Source: Dactylis glomerata (lineage: Eukaryota; Streptophyta; Magnoliopsida; Poales; Poaceae). From it: DNA of 64,000 nucleotides. Both the position numbers and the translations under genes were made by a program. Shown here in pieces: positions 10,498 through 21,461 of the stretch. The stretch is from the NCBI GenBank assembly GCA_007115705.1, contig QXEO01000406.1:4308411-4372410 (forward strand). The letters run 5' to 3'. Under the pieces are notes generated by a model, which worked only from the letters and a program-made list of their open reading frames with translations, did no database searches and was not told where the DNA came from. How positions within the stretch are numbered: position 1 is the first letter of the stretch; each line of letters begins with the position of its first letter.

Positions 10498-10502
10498 CAG
10501 GT
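10498..10502. repeat. Target-site duplication of A1, right copy (CAGGT)
   Basis: Matches 410-414. Removing A1 and one copy leaves the E frame continuous. Confidence 0.95.
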
Positions 10503-10719
10503 GAACTCACTCTTAATTGAACCTGATCTTTTATTTAATGAGAACTTTATACTGCCTAAGTCTATGCATCTATGTATGATCAGGTTTGTTGATAACATGA
10601 GCGTTGCACGAGGAGGAGATGAGTCGCAGCAAGAAGAGCAAGACTTGATGATCAAGTGCGCGAGGGAGGAGAGGGAGGCAGGCGCACCAGGAGACCACCA
10701 GAACGTCAAGTCGACATGA
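10503..10719 (+). pseudogene. pol: E pol, extreme C-terminal tail after the A1 insertion
   Basis: The E reading frame resumes here (NSLLIEPDLLFNENFILPKS) and ends at a TGA at 10717-10719, only 9 bp before the LTR. The FILPKS-type tail is typical of grass gypsy polyproteins and matches the tail of the B ORF (NYILPKS). The last third is rich in Arg, Glu and Gln. A purine-rich run at about 10655-10680 lies within the coding tail. Confidence 0.8.
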
Positions 10720-10728
10720 GAGAGTCCG

Positions 10729-11285
10729 TGATGGCGCACTAGGACAGCCTACGACACGATGTCTACACGTCTAAGGCGCGCCACACTTATGGCCTGCGTG
10801 CCAGAAATAGGCCAAACCCATGTATGGGTCGGTATGTACTCGTTTGAGTCGAACCGAGTCAGTTTGGGCCCAAACCAGGTTGGTTTTGGGCCAGGTCCAT
10901 GTTGAGGACGCCCCAGCCTCCCTTAAGTAGCCAGGGGCGCCCCCTCAAGTCTCTTAGACGACGTTTAAACAAAACCCTAGTTTCTAGACAGAACCAAGTG
11001 TTCCTCTGAAATTATTCGCACCAATTCGTATCGATCTGGTGTTTGTTCTTCTGAAAGTCTGAGTGTAATCTGCTGTTCCGTTGGGAATTAGTATAGTGCA
11101 TAACCGCTTCGTGGTCGGCGGCTACATGCGCAAGCGTGTGACATTGCGAATATCCAAAGGGTTGAGAGCTGTTGCGCTGGCAGCAGGGATTAGCCGGAGA
11201 GTTCTCTGCGACACTCGAGTTATCTTCATCACCATCATCGCCATCTACATCGCGCTCGCTGAGAAGATTGGGACACCCCTTAACA
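10729..11285 (+). repeat. E 3' LTR (557 bp)
   Basis: Begins TGATGGCGCACTAGGAC and ends CCCCTTAACA. It aligns along its whole length with the B LTRs at 19370-19938 and 23454-24022, with moderate divergence. D LTR sequence follows immediately; TGTGA at 11286-11290 may be the E target duplication, but its partner is off-window. Confidence 0.85.
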
Positions 11286-12044
11286 TGTGATGTTGCTACT
11301 AGGGAGAAAACAACATTCATATGCTCAAGGGCATATGCTTTGTTTACATTACACACTTTGCTTAATGCAATTATCTGTTGTTCACAACTTAATACTTGTG
11401 GAGTTCTCGGATTGATTCGCCACAAGTGGATTATTAGTCATAGATGCAGTTGGATGGCGGTCTATGTATTTTGTTGTAATGCCCAGAGTAAATCTCATAG
11501 TGATCTTCTTGACATATCACGTTTATCTTTATTCTATCAATTGCCCAACTGTAATTTGTTTACCCAGCATGTGTTATTTATTTTATGGAGAGACACCACT
11601 AGTGAACTGTGGACCCCGGTCCTATTTCCATCATATTGCTATCACCTGTTTACTTTACTCGCACTGTTTACTTTACTAGCATACTTTTACTGTTTTCCAC
11701 TCGATACGCTCATAACCTTTGTTTCAAGCAAACCGGTGAGATTGACAACCTCATCGCAAGTTGGGAGCAAAGTACTTGGTTGTGTTGTGTGCAGGTTCCG
11801 CGTTGCAGCTAGCAAGCAAAGCTTGGACGAGGCGCCATATATAAATTGTCCAAGGCTGTCGCAAACTAGCAAGCATCACCTTCAGTCGTCATTGTCTGCT
11901 CTTCTCCTGATTGACATAACCTTGGTTTCTTAACTGAGGGAAAATCTTGCTGCTATATTCATCACACCTTCCTCTTGGGGTTCCCAACGGGCTGGACATT
12001 CAACTAGGCACCAACTCTTTTCTGGCGCCATCAACCAGCAATCA
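11286..12044 (+). repeat. D 5' LTR, 3' portion (interrupted by E)
   Basis: Nearly identical to 28827-29585. It ends CCAGCAATCA just before the primer site. The rest of this LTR lies beyond E, off-window to the left. ORFs here are chance. Confidence 0.9.
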
Positions 12045-12054
12045 AGCTCTTTTC

Positions 12055-12072
12055 TGGCGCCGTTGCCGGGGA
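12055..12072 (+). promoter_or_regulatory. D primer binding site (tRNA-Asp type)
   Basis: TGGCGCCGTTGCCGGGGA is a perfect match to the known tRNA-Asp primer site of many grass gypsy elements, 10 bases inside the LTR. The LTR end itself contains a partial look-alike (CTTTTCTGGCGCCATCAA). Confidence 0.92.
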
Positions 12073-12229
12073 AGAGTGGAAGACTTCTGCAGGGGGAGTT
12101 CTCGCACACACATCCTTTACTTTGTTATTGTTTTGCTTTACTTTATTTATTTTACTTGCATCATTTTATATCAAAACCCAAAAAAATTAGAATCCTTGGT
12201 AGTTGTTATTTCTTTACTTTTAGTTCATC

Positions 12230-12495
12230 ATGTTGATCCCTAAGTACGTTCTGGAGGACCTCTTAGTAGGTAGTGGTTCAATTATTGGCAAAAGTAACAT
12301 TGAGGAGTTCTTTAATCACATTAGTATGCATAAGGAAGTTGAGGAAAAGTCTTTGGTTGAGCTAGCTACTAGTTATGAAGTTGCTTCTGCTTATTTAGTT
12401 CACATGTTAGAAGCTAGGTTTGCTAGTCTTAATCCTTTCATGCAATACATGTTCCTTAAGCTTCACGAAATTGAGGATCCCAAAAAGAAAGCTTT
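12230..12495 (+). pseudogene. D ORF, first 88 codons (gag-like, unknown), cut by A2
   Basis: The ATG lies 7 bases after an acceptor-like TTACTTTTAG. The peptide begins MLIPKYVLEDLLVG, with NIEEFFNHI, a SLVELATSYEVASAYLVHM stretch and LNPFMQYMFLKLHEIEDPKKKAF. It is helical and charged. It sits where gag would start, but I see no recognised gag domain. A2 inserts at 12496, and the frame then runs by chance into the A2 LTR to 13042. No continuation survives to the right of A2, so the product cannot be judged. Confidence 0.6.
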
Positions 12496-13400
12496 TGTCG
12501 GTGTTCTGGATACCGGGGTATCCCGGTCCACCTGCTCCTGGGCCCCATCATCGGCCCATCTTCAGCCCAGGGGAGAATCAACGACCCAAGCTATAGAGAA
12601 GACCCTCACGAGGAGGCGCCTCGTGAGGAGAACGACGGTGGAAAACGCTAAGGACCAGAAGACCTCCTCACGAGCCACCACTGGTGAGGAGAGGGACCAA
12701 GTCCACGCCAGCTCAGCACGTTGGCGTGTGGAGCAAGAAGGTGAAGGACAGAAGACCGCGTACCGCCCACGCTACCCCCGACAGGGAGGAGACCAACTTT
12801 CACTGTGCCTGCCCAAAGCGGCACAGTGGTTGTTGGCCACCCCCCTAAAAATAGCGTGGACGGTGCAGGGCGCCAGAGGAAGACGTCAGCTTCCTCCACC
12901 CACTCCTGTGGACCGGCGCCACTACCCTACGAAGACCACGTCTACAGAAGAGTGTAGTCTACAGCTGTCCACCCTCCTTGGCCGTGTGTGTGGCAACCCC
13001 TTCCCCAAGAAGATAAGGGGAAGGAGGACCTTGGCGCTATAAAAGGAGGGGAGGCCACCCCTTAGATGGGATCTGATCTTCTCCAAGTTGCTAGCTGGGC
13101 ACGCAGGTTCTTCAACCTCTGGCCAGCTAGAACTCTGTAACCAAGACCTTGTACTCCTCGCGAGGTGTCGCGTTGCAATACAAGAAGGCAGGAAGTAGGG
13201 GTGTTACCTCACCACGAGGGCGCTGAACCTGGGTAAAGCTCGGCGTCTCTCTCTGCAGTGCGTAGTGCGTTTGACAGCTCGAGACTTCCGTCATCGTGCT
13301 TCGTTGCGATCCAAGATCTCACACGTTCAGCCCCCTGCGTTCGAATCTTTGGGTCCGTCGTGTGGTACCCCGTGTTCTTGCGACACGAAATCCATCGACA
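12496..13400 (+). repeat. A2 5' LTR (905 bp)
   Basis: TGTCGGTGTTCTGG to CCATCGACA, homologous to the A1 LTRs. The TATA box is at 13038-13044 and the primer site follows. Confidence 0.94.
13038..13044 (+). promoter_or_regulatory. TATA box of A2 5' LTR
   Basis: TATAAAA after GGCGC and before a G-rich run, in the same context as the A1 LTR. Confidence 0.7.
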
Positions 13401-13402
13401 TT

Positions 13403-13420
13403 TGGCGCGCCAGGTAGGGG
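13403..13420 (+). promoter_or_regulatory. A2 primer binding site (tRNA-Arg type)
   Basis: TGGCGCGCCAGGTAGGGG, identical to the A1 site and two bases after the LTR. Confidence 0.8.
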
Positions 13421-13454
13421 GCTGTGGTGTGTTTTCTCCTAGATATGCTTTGAC

Positions 13455-15748
13455 ATGGCCGACACCAACGCAAGGCTCGAGCGTCTTCGCCATCGCAACG
13501 CGGCTCGGGGGCAAACCGAGCCCATCTTCCGTCGTCGTGAAGCTTCGGCCGAGGAGGAAGAGGAGGAAGATCTGGAGTCCTCCTACCTCCCGTCCGGGCG
13601 TGCAGAGCCTTCGCTCTCCTTCACCGCCACCGCCACTTCTCGCGCTCGTTCTGGGAGTCAGCTGTCTCCTGCGCAGGCTCTCGCCATGGTGCAGGAGCTG
13701 CTGCGCTATCAACCTACCGATGACGGGCGTGAGGGGTGGCACGCTCGAATCGCCGAGCTTGTCGCCATCGCCAATGAAGACCCGGCCCAGGGAGGGGCCC
13801 AGGGTGCGGGAGACCCAGATCCGGCGGCGGGGCGTCGCGCCCCGGGCGCCGGAGATGGGAAGGCCAACAAGGCCAAGAGGGTGGTTTCCCGCGCCGCATC
13901 TTCGCCGCACGGGGAGCCCAGCTGCCAAATCGTCCAACGCGCTCCGGAAGACGCACGCGTCTCCCTCGAGCGCTGCCGCGAAAATCATGACCGCGCCATC
14001 GACAACATCGGCGAGGTTGGCAAGAACGTCAGGACCCCCGGCGTCCCTATCTACAACCCCGGGTGTCTTGCTCTCACTCGCCAGCAACGTTACGTCGTCT
14101 GGCCTGACAAGTTCAAGCCGGACATCGGCGCGCGTTACGACGGGACCACCAACCCCGTCGAATTCCTCCAACTCTACGTCGTCGCCGTCCAGGCCGCGCG
14201 TGGAGATCAGCGTGCTATGGCAAATTGGTTCCCCATGGCCCTCAAGGACGCTCCGCGAACTTGGCTCATGAATCTTCCTCACGAATCCATGACTTCATGG
14301 AAGGATTTATGCCGTCAGTTCATTGCCAACTTCATGCCCACGTACGAGCGCCCCACTACCAAGAACGATCTTAAGGCGGTGCGTCAGTACAAGGGTGAGA
14401 CGCTTCGTCAGTATATTCAGCGCTTCAGCTAGATGAGGAACAAGATCCCCAGGATCTCCAACGAGGAGGTCATCTCCGCATTCTCCACGGGCGTCTCCAA
14501 CATCAAGATGAGGGAGAAGCTGTCCGTGAATGATGAGTTGACTTCCGTCATCAGGCTCTTCGAGATCGCCGACCGCTACGCCAAGGCCGAGGAGGGGAGG
14601 CTCTTTGTGCATAACCTGCAGGAGGCGCCTCCCCCTAAGCCAAAGTCCAAGGACCCCAAGCGAAAGGAGGCTGCTGTCCTCGCGGCAGAGCCAGATCATA
14701 AGCAACGCCGCGGGGACCGCACCGAGCGCGACAAGGGACGACGTCGCTGCTACTGCATTCTCCACAAGAAGGACACCCACAATACCGACGATTGTTGGTT
14801 TGTCCGGAAGTTTCATGAAGAAAATGGTGCCTCCAAGCACCGCGGGGGTGGCCGCAGCTATGGCAAGAGTGGATCCCGGGGCGATCGCCGCGACGACGAC
14901 CGTGAGGAAGGTCGCCGCCGCGAGGGTCTGTCTCGAGCCAATCCCGAGCCACTGCCACTGCCCCCACCAGCAAACGATCGTCGGGAGGAGAACCAGGGGG
15001 GCTATCAAGACCCGCGAGACTTCGCCGCTTGCCTCCTGGGTGGAGCTCAGGCTCCTTTATCCAACCGGCACTTCAAGCAGCTGTCGTGAGAGATCGCGGT
15101 GGCATAGCCCAACGTCGGCAACCGCCTAATGAAGTGGTCAACGTGCAAGATCGGCTTCGACGAGGAGGATCATCCGGCCTCCACCAGGGGCGTGTGCACA
15201 ATTCCTCTCTTGTACTAGAGGACTTCGACGTCGCCTACATCGCGCTGCCATACAATGCCATTCTTGGCTATCCAGCCCTGGCAAGGTTCATGGCAGCCAC
15301 GCATCATGGCTTCAACATTCTCAAGATCCCGGGCGCCAACGACACGATCACCGTGCGCTGCAACGAGAAGGATGCTCTCCGGTCGGTAGAGCATGTCTAC
15401 CGTGAGGCTGCCACCATGTTCCCTGCCGACGAGGACCTGCTGGAACACTCCGGCGACCTCGCGAGGAAGAAGCAGCTCATGTCCCAAGAGCAGGCTGCTG
15501 CAAAGAAGGCCTCTCTTGAGCCCCACTTGCAGGGCTCAACAGGGAACAAGTTTGCCGCCTCTGCGTCACCTACTCCAAGCGAGGACCAGGTCCATCCGAT
15601 GCTGGACGTGAGCATTGGGGAAGCCGCTGTACCCTCAAGGAGGAGGCCCCAGTTCACCCAAGAGCGCTCCGCAACCAAGAAGGTCCCGCTTCAGGCTGGG
15701 GGCTGCGAAAACTTCGTCACCATCGGGGCAGGGCTTTCCCCCAAATAG
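13455..15748 (+). pseudogene. gag: A2 gag-protease, broken
   Basis: Homologous to the A1 gag-protease over its whole length. The start Met gives MADTNARLERLR. There are two nonsense changes: TAG at 14430-14432 (Gln in A1) and TGA at 15087-15089 (Arg in A1). The zinc knuckle is intact here (CILHKKDTHNTDDC). About 220 bp present in A1 are missing near 15215. This deletion removes the protease catalytic Asp region and shifts the frame, so the remaining protease end (FDVAYIALPYNAILGYPALARF) is read in another frame up to 15748. The final TAG at 15746-15748 is the one shared with A1. Confidence 0.9.
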
Positions 15749-18700
15749 GAAAGCGCGCTCGTCACCTTCCTGCGGGCAAACTCTGACATGTTCGCTTGGA
15801 CTCCATCAGATATGCCCGGCGTTCCCAGGGAGGTGATTGAGCACCACTTAGCCGTGTGCCCTCAGGCACACCCCGTGAACCAGAAGACTAGGAAGCAAGC
15901 GCAAGAGAAGCAGGACTTCATAGTCAAGGAAATAGAGAAGCTGAAGAAGGCCAAGCTGATACGCGAGGTAGCCCACCGCACCTGGATTGCAAATCCAGTG
16001 GTCGTCCCAAAGGCAAATGGCAGTGGGCGCCTCTGCGTGGACTTTACAAGTCTCAACAAGGCCTGCCCCAAGGATCCTTATCCGCTCCCAAGGATAGATC
16101 AAATCGTCGACTCCACCGCCGGCTGTGACCTCCTTTGCTTCTTGGATGCTTTCTCCGGCTATCATCAGATCAAGATGGCAAAGGAGGACGAGGAGAAGAC
16201 CGCCTTCATCATGCCTTGTGGTGTGTACTGCTATGTCTGCATGCCCTTCGGTCTGAAGAACGCAGGAGCCACCTTCCAAAGGCTCATGCGCAAGTCCTTG
16301 GGGGCTCAGATGGGAAGGAACGCGGAGGCCTACGTCGACGACATCATCGTCAAGACTCGCGAGAGTCACACCTTCATCGAGGATCTGGAGGAAACATTCG
16401 TCAGCCTGAGGAAGGTAAATATCAAGCTCAATCCCGCCAAGTGCGCCTTCGGCGTACCGTCGGGAAAACTGTTGGGGTTCCTCGTGTCCCATCGCGGGAT
16501 AGAGGCGAACCCTGACAAGGTCAAGGCCATCGAGGAAATGCGTCCGCCACGTAATCTCAAGGAGATGCAATGCCTCGCGGGATGCATGGCAGCCCTGGGG
16601 CGCTTCATCGCGAGGAGTGGGGAGAAAGCCCTGCCCTTCTTCAAGCTCATGAAACGCGCTGGGAAGTTCGAGTGGACTCCGGAGGCCGACAAGGCCTTCG
16701 CTGAGTTGAAAAGGTACCTCACGAGCCCACCGATCATGGTTGCCCCAGCAGCCCGCGAGCCCTTGCTACTCTACATCGTGGCAACTCCAAGGACCGCAAG
16801 TGCCGTACTCGTTGTGGAGCGAGACGCAAAGGTGATCGCCAAGAGAGAGGTCGATCCTCCCGGTCTGGGGGCACCTCGCGAGGAAGAGGCCACTGCACCT
16901 CCTGTTCCTCAAGAGGAGCCGCCCGCCACATCTCCGCCGACTGAGCCACTCTCTAAGAGCAACACTCAAGGGCCTCCCGAGGAGGAACCTCCCGAGGGTG
17001 TCACCAAGGTGCAGAAGCCCGTATACTTCATCAGCACGGTGCTACGTGATGCTCGGGAACGCTACACCATGCAGCAAAAGCTGCTCTACACCCTGTTCAT
17101 CGCTTCACGGAAGCTACGCCACTACTTCCAGGGTCACCCGATAAAGGTGGTAACCGATCCTCCCCTGGAGACCATCCTACGCAATCCCAATGTCACCGGG
17201 TGGGTGGCAGAATGGGCCGTGGAGCTTCAACCCTTCGAGATCTCCTTCGAAACTACAAAGGTAATCAAGAGCAAGGCTTTGGCCGAGTTCACTGTGGAGT
17301 GGACCGATCCGTTCGCCGCCGAGCCTCCAGAGGTGGAGTCAACGCTCCCAGGAGAGGAGGCCCCAGGCCTCTGGGTCATGCACTTCGACGGCGCCTTTAA
17401 CCTCCCCGGCGCGGGAGCTGGTGCTGTCCTAACCTCTCCCTCTGGAGACAAGCTCTTCTACGCCGTACAGCTCTGCTTTAAGCCTGAGCACAAGGTCTCC
17501 AATAACATCGCGGAATACGAAGGACTACTCGTCGGTTTAAGGGCGGCAAACGCTTTGGGCATCAAGCGCATCATCGTCAAGGGAGATTCACAGCTGGTTG
17601 TGAACTTCTCGAACAAGAGCTACACTCCAAAGGATGAGCACATGGCGGCCTATCTCGAGGAGCATCGAAAGATGGAAAAACGCTTCCAAGGATTGGAGCT
17701 GAAGCACATCCCGAGAGGAGAAAATGTGGAAGCCGACGAGATTGCCAAGCGCGCCTCTCACCGCCTGGCACAACCTGCCGGCGTCTTTGAGGAGCATCTC
17801 TTCAAGCCGTCCGCTTCTCCACCGTCATCTGGATCAGACCCTCCACCTGCCCTGCCGCCACCGCTGGAGCAGGGGGCTCCAGACTGCGGGCCTCCTTCGG
17901 GTGACCGCATCCTTCTGGTATTGGCACGGCAGGAGGGAGTGGATTGGATTCTCGAGCTCAAGGCCTTCCTCACCAGCAGCAGGCTTCCCGAGGATGAAGA
18001 GGAGGCCGAAAGGATCGTGCGCCAAGCTTCAGGCTACTGCGTCAAGGATGGTGACTTGTACCGGCGTCGCCCAAACGGCGTCGCTCTGAAGTGCATATCT
18101 ACTCACTAAGGCCAGGAGCTTCTCAGGGACATCCACGCCGGCGAATGTGGCCATCATGCTTCTGCTGCAACTCTAACCGCAAAGGCGTATCGAAGTGGTT
18201 TCTACTGGCCTTCAGCGCTCGGGGATGCGGCGGAGATGGTCAAGAGGTGCGAGGCGTGCCAGTTCCATGCCAAGCAGATCCACCAGCCGGCGCAAGAGCT
18301 GCAAACCATCCCACTCACTTGGCCCTTTGCAGTTTGGGGGTTGGACATCCTTGGTCCATTCCCCAGAGCGCAAGGGGGCTACCGCTACGTCTACGTCACC
18401 ATCAACAAATTCACCAAGTGGGTGGAGGTGGAACCGGTGTGCACCATCCCGGCCAGGTCCGCAGTCAAGTTCATCCGTGGACTGGTCTGTCATTTTGGTG
18501 TGCCTAACTGCATAATCACCAACAACGGCAGCCAGTTCACCAGCAGACTGTTCCGGGAGTACTGTGCATCGACCGGCATCAAGATCTGGTTCGCCTCCGT
18601 CGCCTACCCCCGGAGAAATGGCCAACCCGAGCGTGCTAACGCCGAGGTCCTCAAGGGACTCAAGACGAAAAGCTTCAACGCCAAGCTCGAAGCCTGCGGC

Positions 18701-19106
18701 AAAAAATGGTTAGACAACCTCCAATCCATCTTGTGGTCCATCACGACTACCGCCACCAAACCCACTGGAGAGACCCCTTTCTTCCTGGTCTATGGGGCGG
18801 AGGCTGTTCTTCCCACCGACGTCAAGTTCGGGTCGCCAAGAGTGCTCGCCTTCGACGAAATTCGCCAAAAGGACCTCATCAAGGATCGTCTCCTCCTGCT
18901 CGAAGAAGCTCGGTGCCAAGCCGCGCTCCGCGCCGCGAGGTACCAGCAAGGACTATGCCGCTACCATAGCCGCCATGTTCGAGCAAGGACTCTGGAGGTC
19001 GGCGACCTGGTGCTGAGGAGAATACTCTCTCGCGAGGGCCTGCACAAGCTGTCTCCAATGTGGGAAGGACCCTTCAAGGTGACGCACATCGCCAGGCCAG
19101 GCTCGG
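15749..19106 (+). pseudogene. pol: A2 pol (RT, RNase H, aRNase H, integrase), nonsense and cut by B
   Basis: The first Met is at 15788, 39 nt after the shared TAG, in frame. RT (SGRLCVDFTSLN, YVDD), RNase H and the archaeal-type RNase H (FDGAFNLPGAGAGAVL) are open for 773 codons, with no stop at the A1 TAG position. TAA at 18107-18109 replaces a Gln codon before integrase. The integrase frame then continues (CEACQFHAKQ, GLDILGP, and the middle Asp site altered to ITNNGSQF). The second catalytic Asp is therefore Asn here, so this integrase would be inactive even without the stop. Element B interrupts after GSA/ARPG at 19106; the last codons are at 24023-24103. Confidence 0.92.
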
Positions 19107-19369
19107 ATGATGAGGATACAATAATGGATCATGCTGATTTTGAGTGTTTGAGCTGGAAGGAAATATTGAGCCTAATTGATGATTATTATAAGGTGAATTC
19201 TTTCCTAGTTGAAAAGAATGTCTTGATATCTCCGAATTATATACTACCTAAAAGCGATGTACTATGTTGAATTTAGGTACGTCATCTGTCAAGATATCGC
19301 CAGCGGGAGGAGAGGGAGGACGGCGATCGAGAGACAAGTGGAGATCAAGTCTGGATGAGCACGAGCACG
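19107..19369 (+). repeat. Duplicate of B internal 3' end, left of the first B LTR
   Basis: Matches 23191-23453 with about 5 differences in 263 bp. It includes the end of the ORF; a TGA at about 19268 ends the frame slightly earlier than in the full copy. The purine-rich block GCGGGAGGAGAGGGAGGA before the LTR is also present. Confidence 0.9.
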
Positions 19370-19938
19370 TGATGGCGCACTAGGACTGCCTTCGACACCA
19401 TGTCTACACGTCTAAGGCGCGCTATACACATGGCCTGCGTGCTAAAATTAGGCCGAACCCATATATGGGTCGGTATGTACTCGTTTGAGTCGAACTGAGT
19501 CAGTTTGGGCCCAAACCAGGCAGGTTTTGGGCCAGGTCAAAGCTGAGGACGCCCGGCCACCTATAAGTACCCCTGGGCGCCCCCTCAATTAGGGTTAGAC
19601 CACGTTTAGACTAAAGATTACTTCGTTGAACTGCTGTAAGCATTCATCTGAATTCCTCCGCACCAATTCATCTGGATTTGGTGTTATACTGATGCAGGTT
19701 TAGTGTGATCTGTTGTTCCATTGGGAATTAGTAGATTGCTAACTACCGTTTCGTGGTCGACGGCTACGTGCGCAAGTGTGTGGAGTCGTGAATATCCTAC
19801 AGTGTTTGAGAGCTGTTGCATTGGCATCAGGGTTCAAGCGAGGAGAGTTCATCGGTGACACCAATTTATCCCCGACAATCATCCGCTGCCATCATCACCA
19901 TCGCGTCGCTCATGAGAAGATCGGGCCACCCCATATCA
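19370..19938 (+). repeat. B LTR, first copy (569 bp)
   Basis: TGATGGCGCAC to CCCCATATCA, with TGAT/ATCA inverted ends. It differs from 23454-24022 at about 20 sites. A TATA-like TATAAGT lies at 19562-19568. Confidence 0.92.
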
Positions 19939-19941
19939 TCT

Positions 19942-19953
19942 TGGTATCAGATT
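19942..19953 (+). promoter_or_regulatory. B primer binding site (tRNA-iMet type)
   Basis: TGGTATCAG follows three bases after the LTR. It matches the usual TGGTATCAGAGC only over the first 9-10 bases. Confidence 0.7.
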
Positions 19954-21461
19954 TCCACGGTTTACTCGGTGAGCATCCACAAATTCATCCCTGCAATTCG
20001 TTTTTGTTTTCAGTCCTATTCAGAAAAAGCCAAAAAAATTAGGGTTCTTAGTTTCTGCCATAGCCTAGATTGCACCGTTCTTGAGTTTTAGTCGCTGATC
20101 GTTTTTCGCGTTTTCTTTCTTCCATCCGTAGGAGTCTAGGTCTAGCGATCTTTTCGGCATCTTTGTTTCGAGTTTGAATCTTGCTTGGAGTCTCATAGAT
20201 CGTCATCTTCTTCGTGGTTTAGTGTGGGCTATTCTTCTTCTTCACGTAAATCATCCATTGTGCAGTCTCCTGCAGATCCAATCAACCCAAAGAGTCCAGC
20301 GTGTTTGTCCTTGGTCGATCCATCCAGTACATAGTCCATCACATACACGTTTCCGATTCGTTCCGATTGTTTCGATCGTCAAGCAGTAGTCCGTCCGCTG
20401 TTCCTCATTTTTCCGATCGTTTCCGATTACTTTTTTCCGTCCAGATCCGATCGCTAGTTCCAACAAGAAAGCAATCGCTATTGATTTCCAAAAGAGTCCA
20501 GCTATCCCTTTGCCTGCAGCGATCGTCTTATTAAAAAAAAGAGAGTTTCGAGCAGCCCCACGCCCGACCTCAGACACCCTCCGTGCGGGTGCGTGATCGC
20601 TAGGGTCGCGGGACCTCTCGATCTCGCCCAGGGATAGAGATGGTCTGACCCCTGGCGTGCTGCTTCTGGCTTCGCTCGGCTCGCCCGTGCACACGGCGTG
20701 TGGTGTCCAGCGCCTGGGCCAGCCCAAGAATACAGGCCGACTTGATTAGTTAGTTTAGTAAAAAAAGATTAAAAAAAACTGGGGACGTATACTGCAGCTT
20801 TGTGTGCAGTACACGCCGCACCACAAATACAAAAAAAAGAGACAAACTACTTTGGCCTGCTGTCTGTTTTGCGTCGCCGGAATCGACACGTTTTTCATCA
20901 GTTTCTCTACCGCGACAGCGTGTTACCACCGTGTCCACATAGCGTCCTTTCTACATGATTTTGATCGCTTTAGCTACAGCCTTTCTACAGCCTCGTGTTA
21001 GGAGCTTACCCATACGAGACTAGCTACTTCGTGCTCATCAGGCTGCTGTCGTTTGCGCAATCTTGTGCCTGTTCGTCGAGCCCATGCTAGCATCTCTCTT
21101 GTGCATTGCAACACGAGCTACTGTGCGTTGTCACTTTTATCTCTTGAGCTCTTTTTCAGAGTTGCTTTGCCTCGCTTATCTCCACCGTGTGTGTTTCGTG
21201 GGTCTTATCATACGATCAGCGTTAGGACTTATTTGCGGTGTACTTAGGATACCATACCTACAGCTCCACCATATATTCCTGGTTTGTCGTGTGATCGCTC
21301 TTATACCCTCGATATTCACTTCTTCACATCAGTGCATTGGTCGTTTATCCGATTTGGTAAGTATCGCTATTCACCTTGGAACGGTAAGATTCACCTTTTC
21401 TTGTCAGTTTTGAGTGAGTAGAGTGTGTCACCATATATACATATTTGTTGCTGCACTAATT
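19954..21461 (+). other. B leader, non-coding
   Basis: About 1.5 kb between primer site and ORF with no supported gene. Parts resemble plant 5' UTR and intron sequence (T-rich, with repeated TTCCGATCG-like words around 20350-20450). Whether it is spliced cannot be told. Confidence 0.5.

Larger units (their letters stand above)
1..11285 (+). mobile_element. Element E: Ty3/gypsy LTR retrotransposon, 3' part, split by A1
   Basis: This is the outer element at the left edge. The window opens inside its pol gene, and its gag, most of pol and the 5' LTR lie to the left. Its pol frame is cut at 414 by element A1 and resumes at 10503. Its 3' LTR is 10729-11285. The LTR is clearly homologous to the LTRs of element B. 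The pol tail and the B protease-like domain recall the CRM (centromeric-type) chromovirus group, but that assignment is only a suggestion. E itself sits inside the 5' LTR of D: D LTR sequence resumes directly at 11286. Confidence 0.85.

Noticed and set aside
12055..12072. tRNA gene
   Set aside because: tRNA-like 18-mers here and at 39565, 43621 and 58797 are primer sites complementary to tRNA ends; no cloverleaf is present.
12230..13042. 270-codon ORF
   Set aside because: Chimera of the D ORF start and the A2 LTR; the LTR part is not coding in A1 or elsewhere.
18236..19270. 344-codon ORF
   Set aside because: A2 integrase running into the duplicated B internal fragment. It is a read-through of an insertion joint, not a designed fusion.
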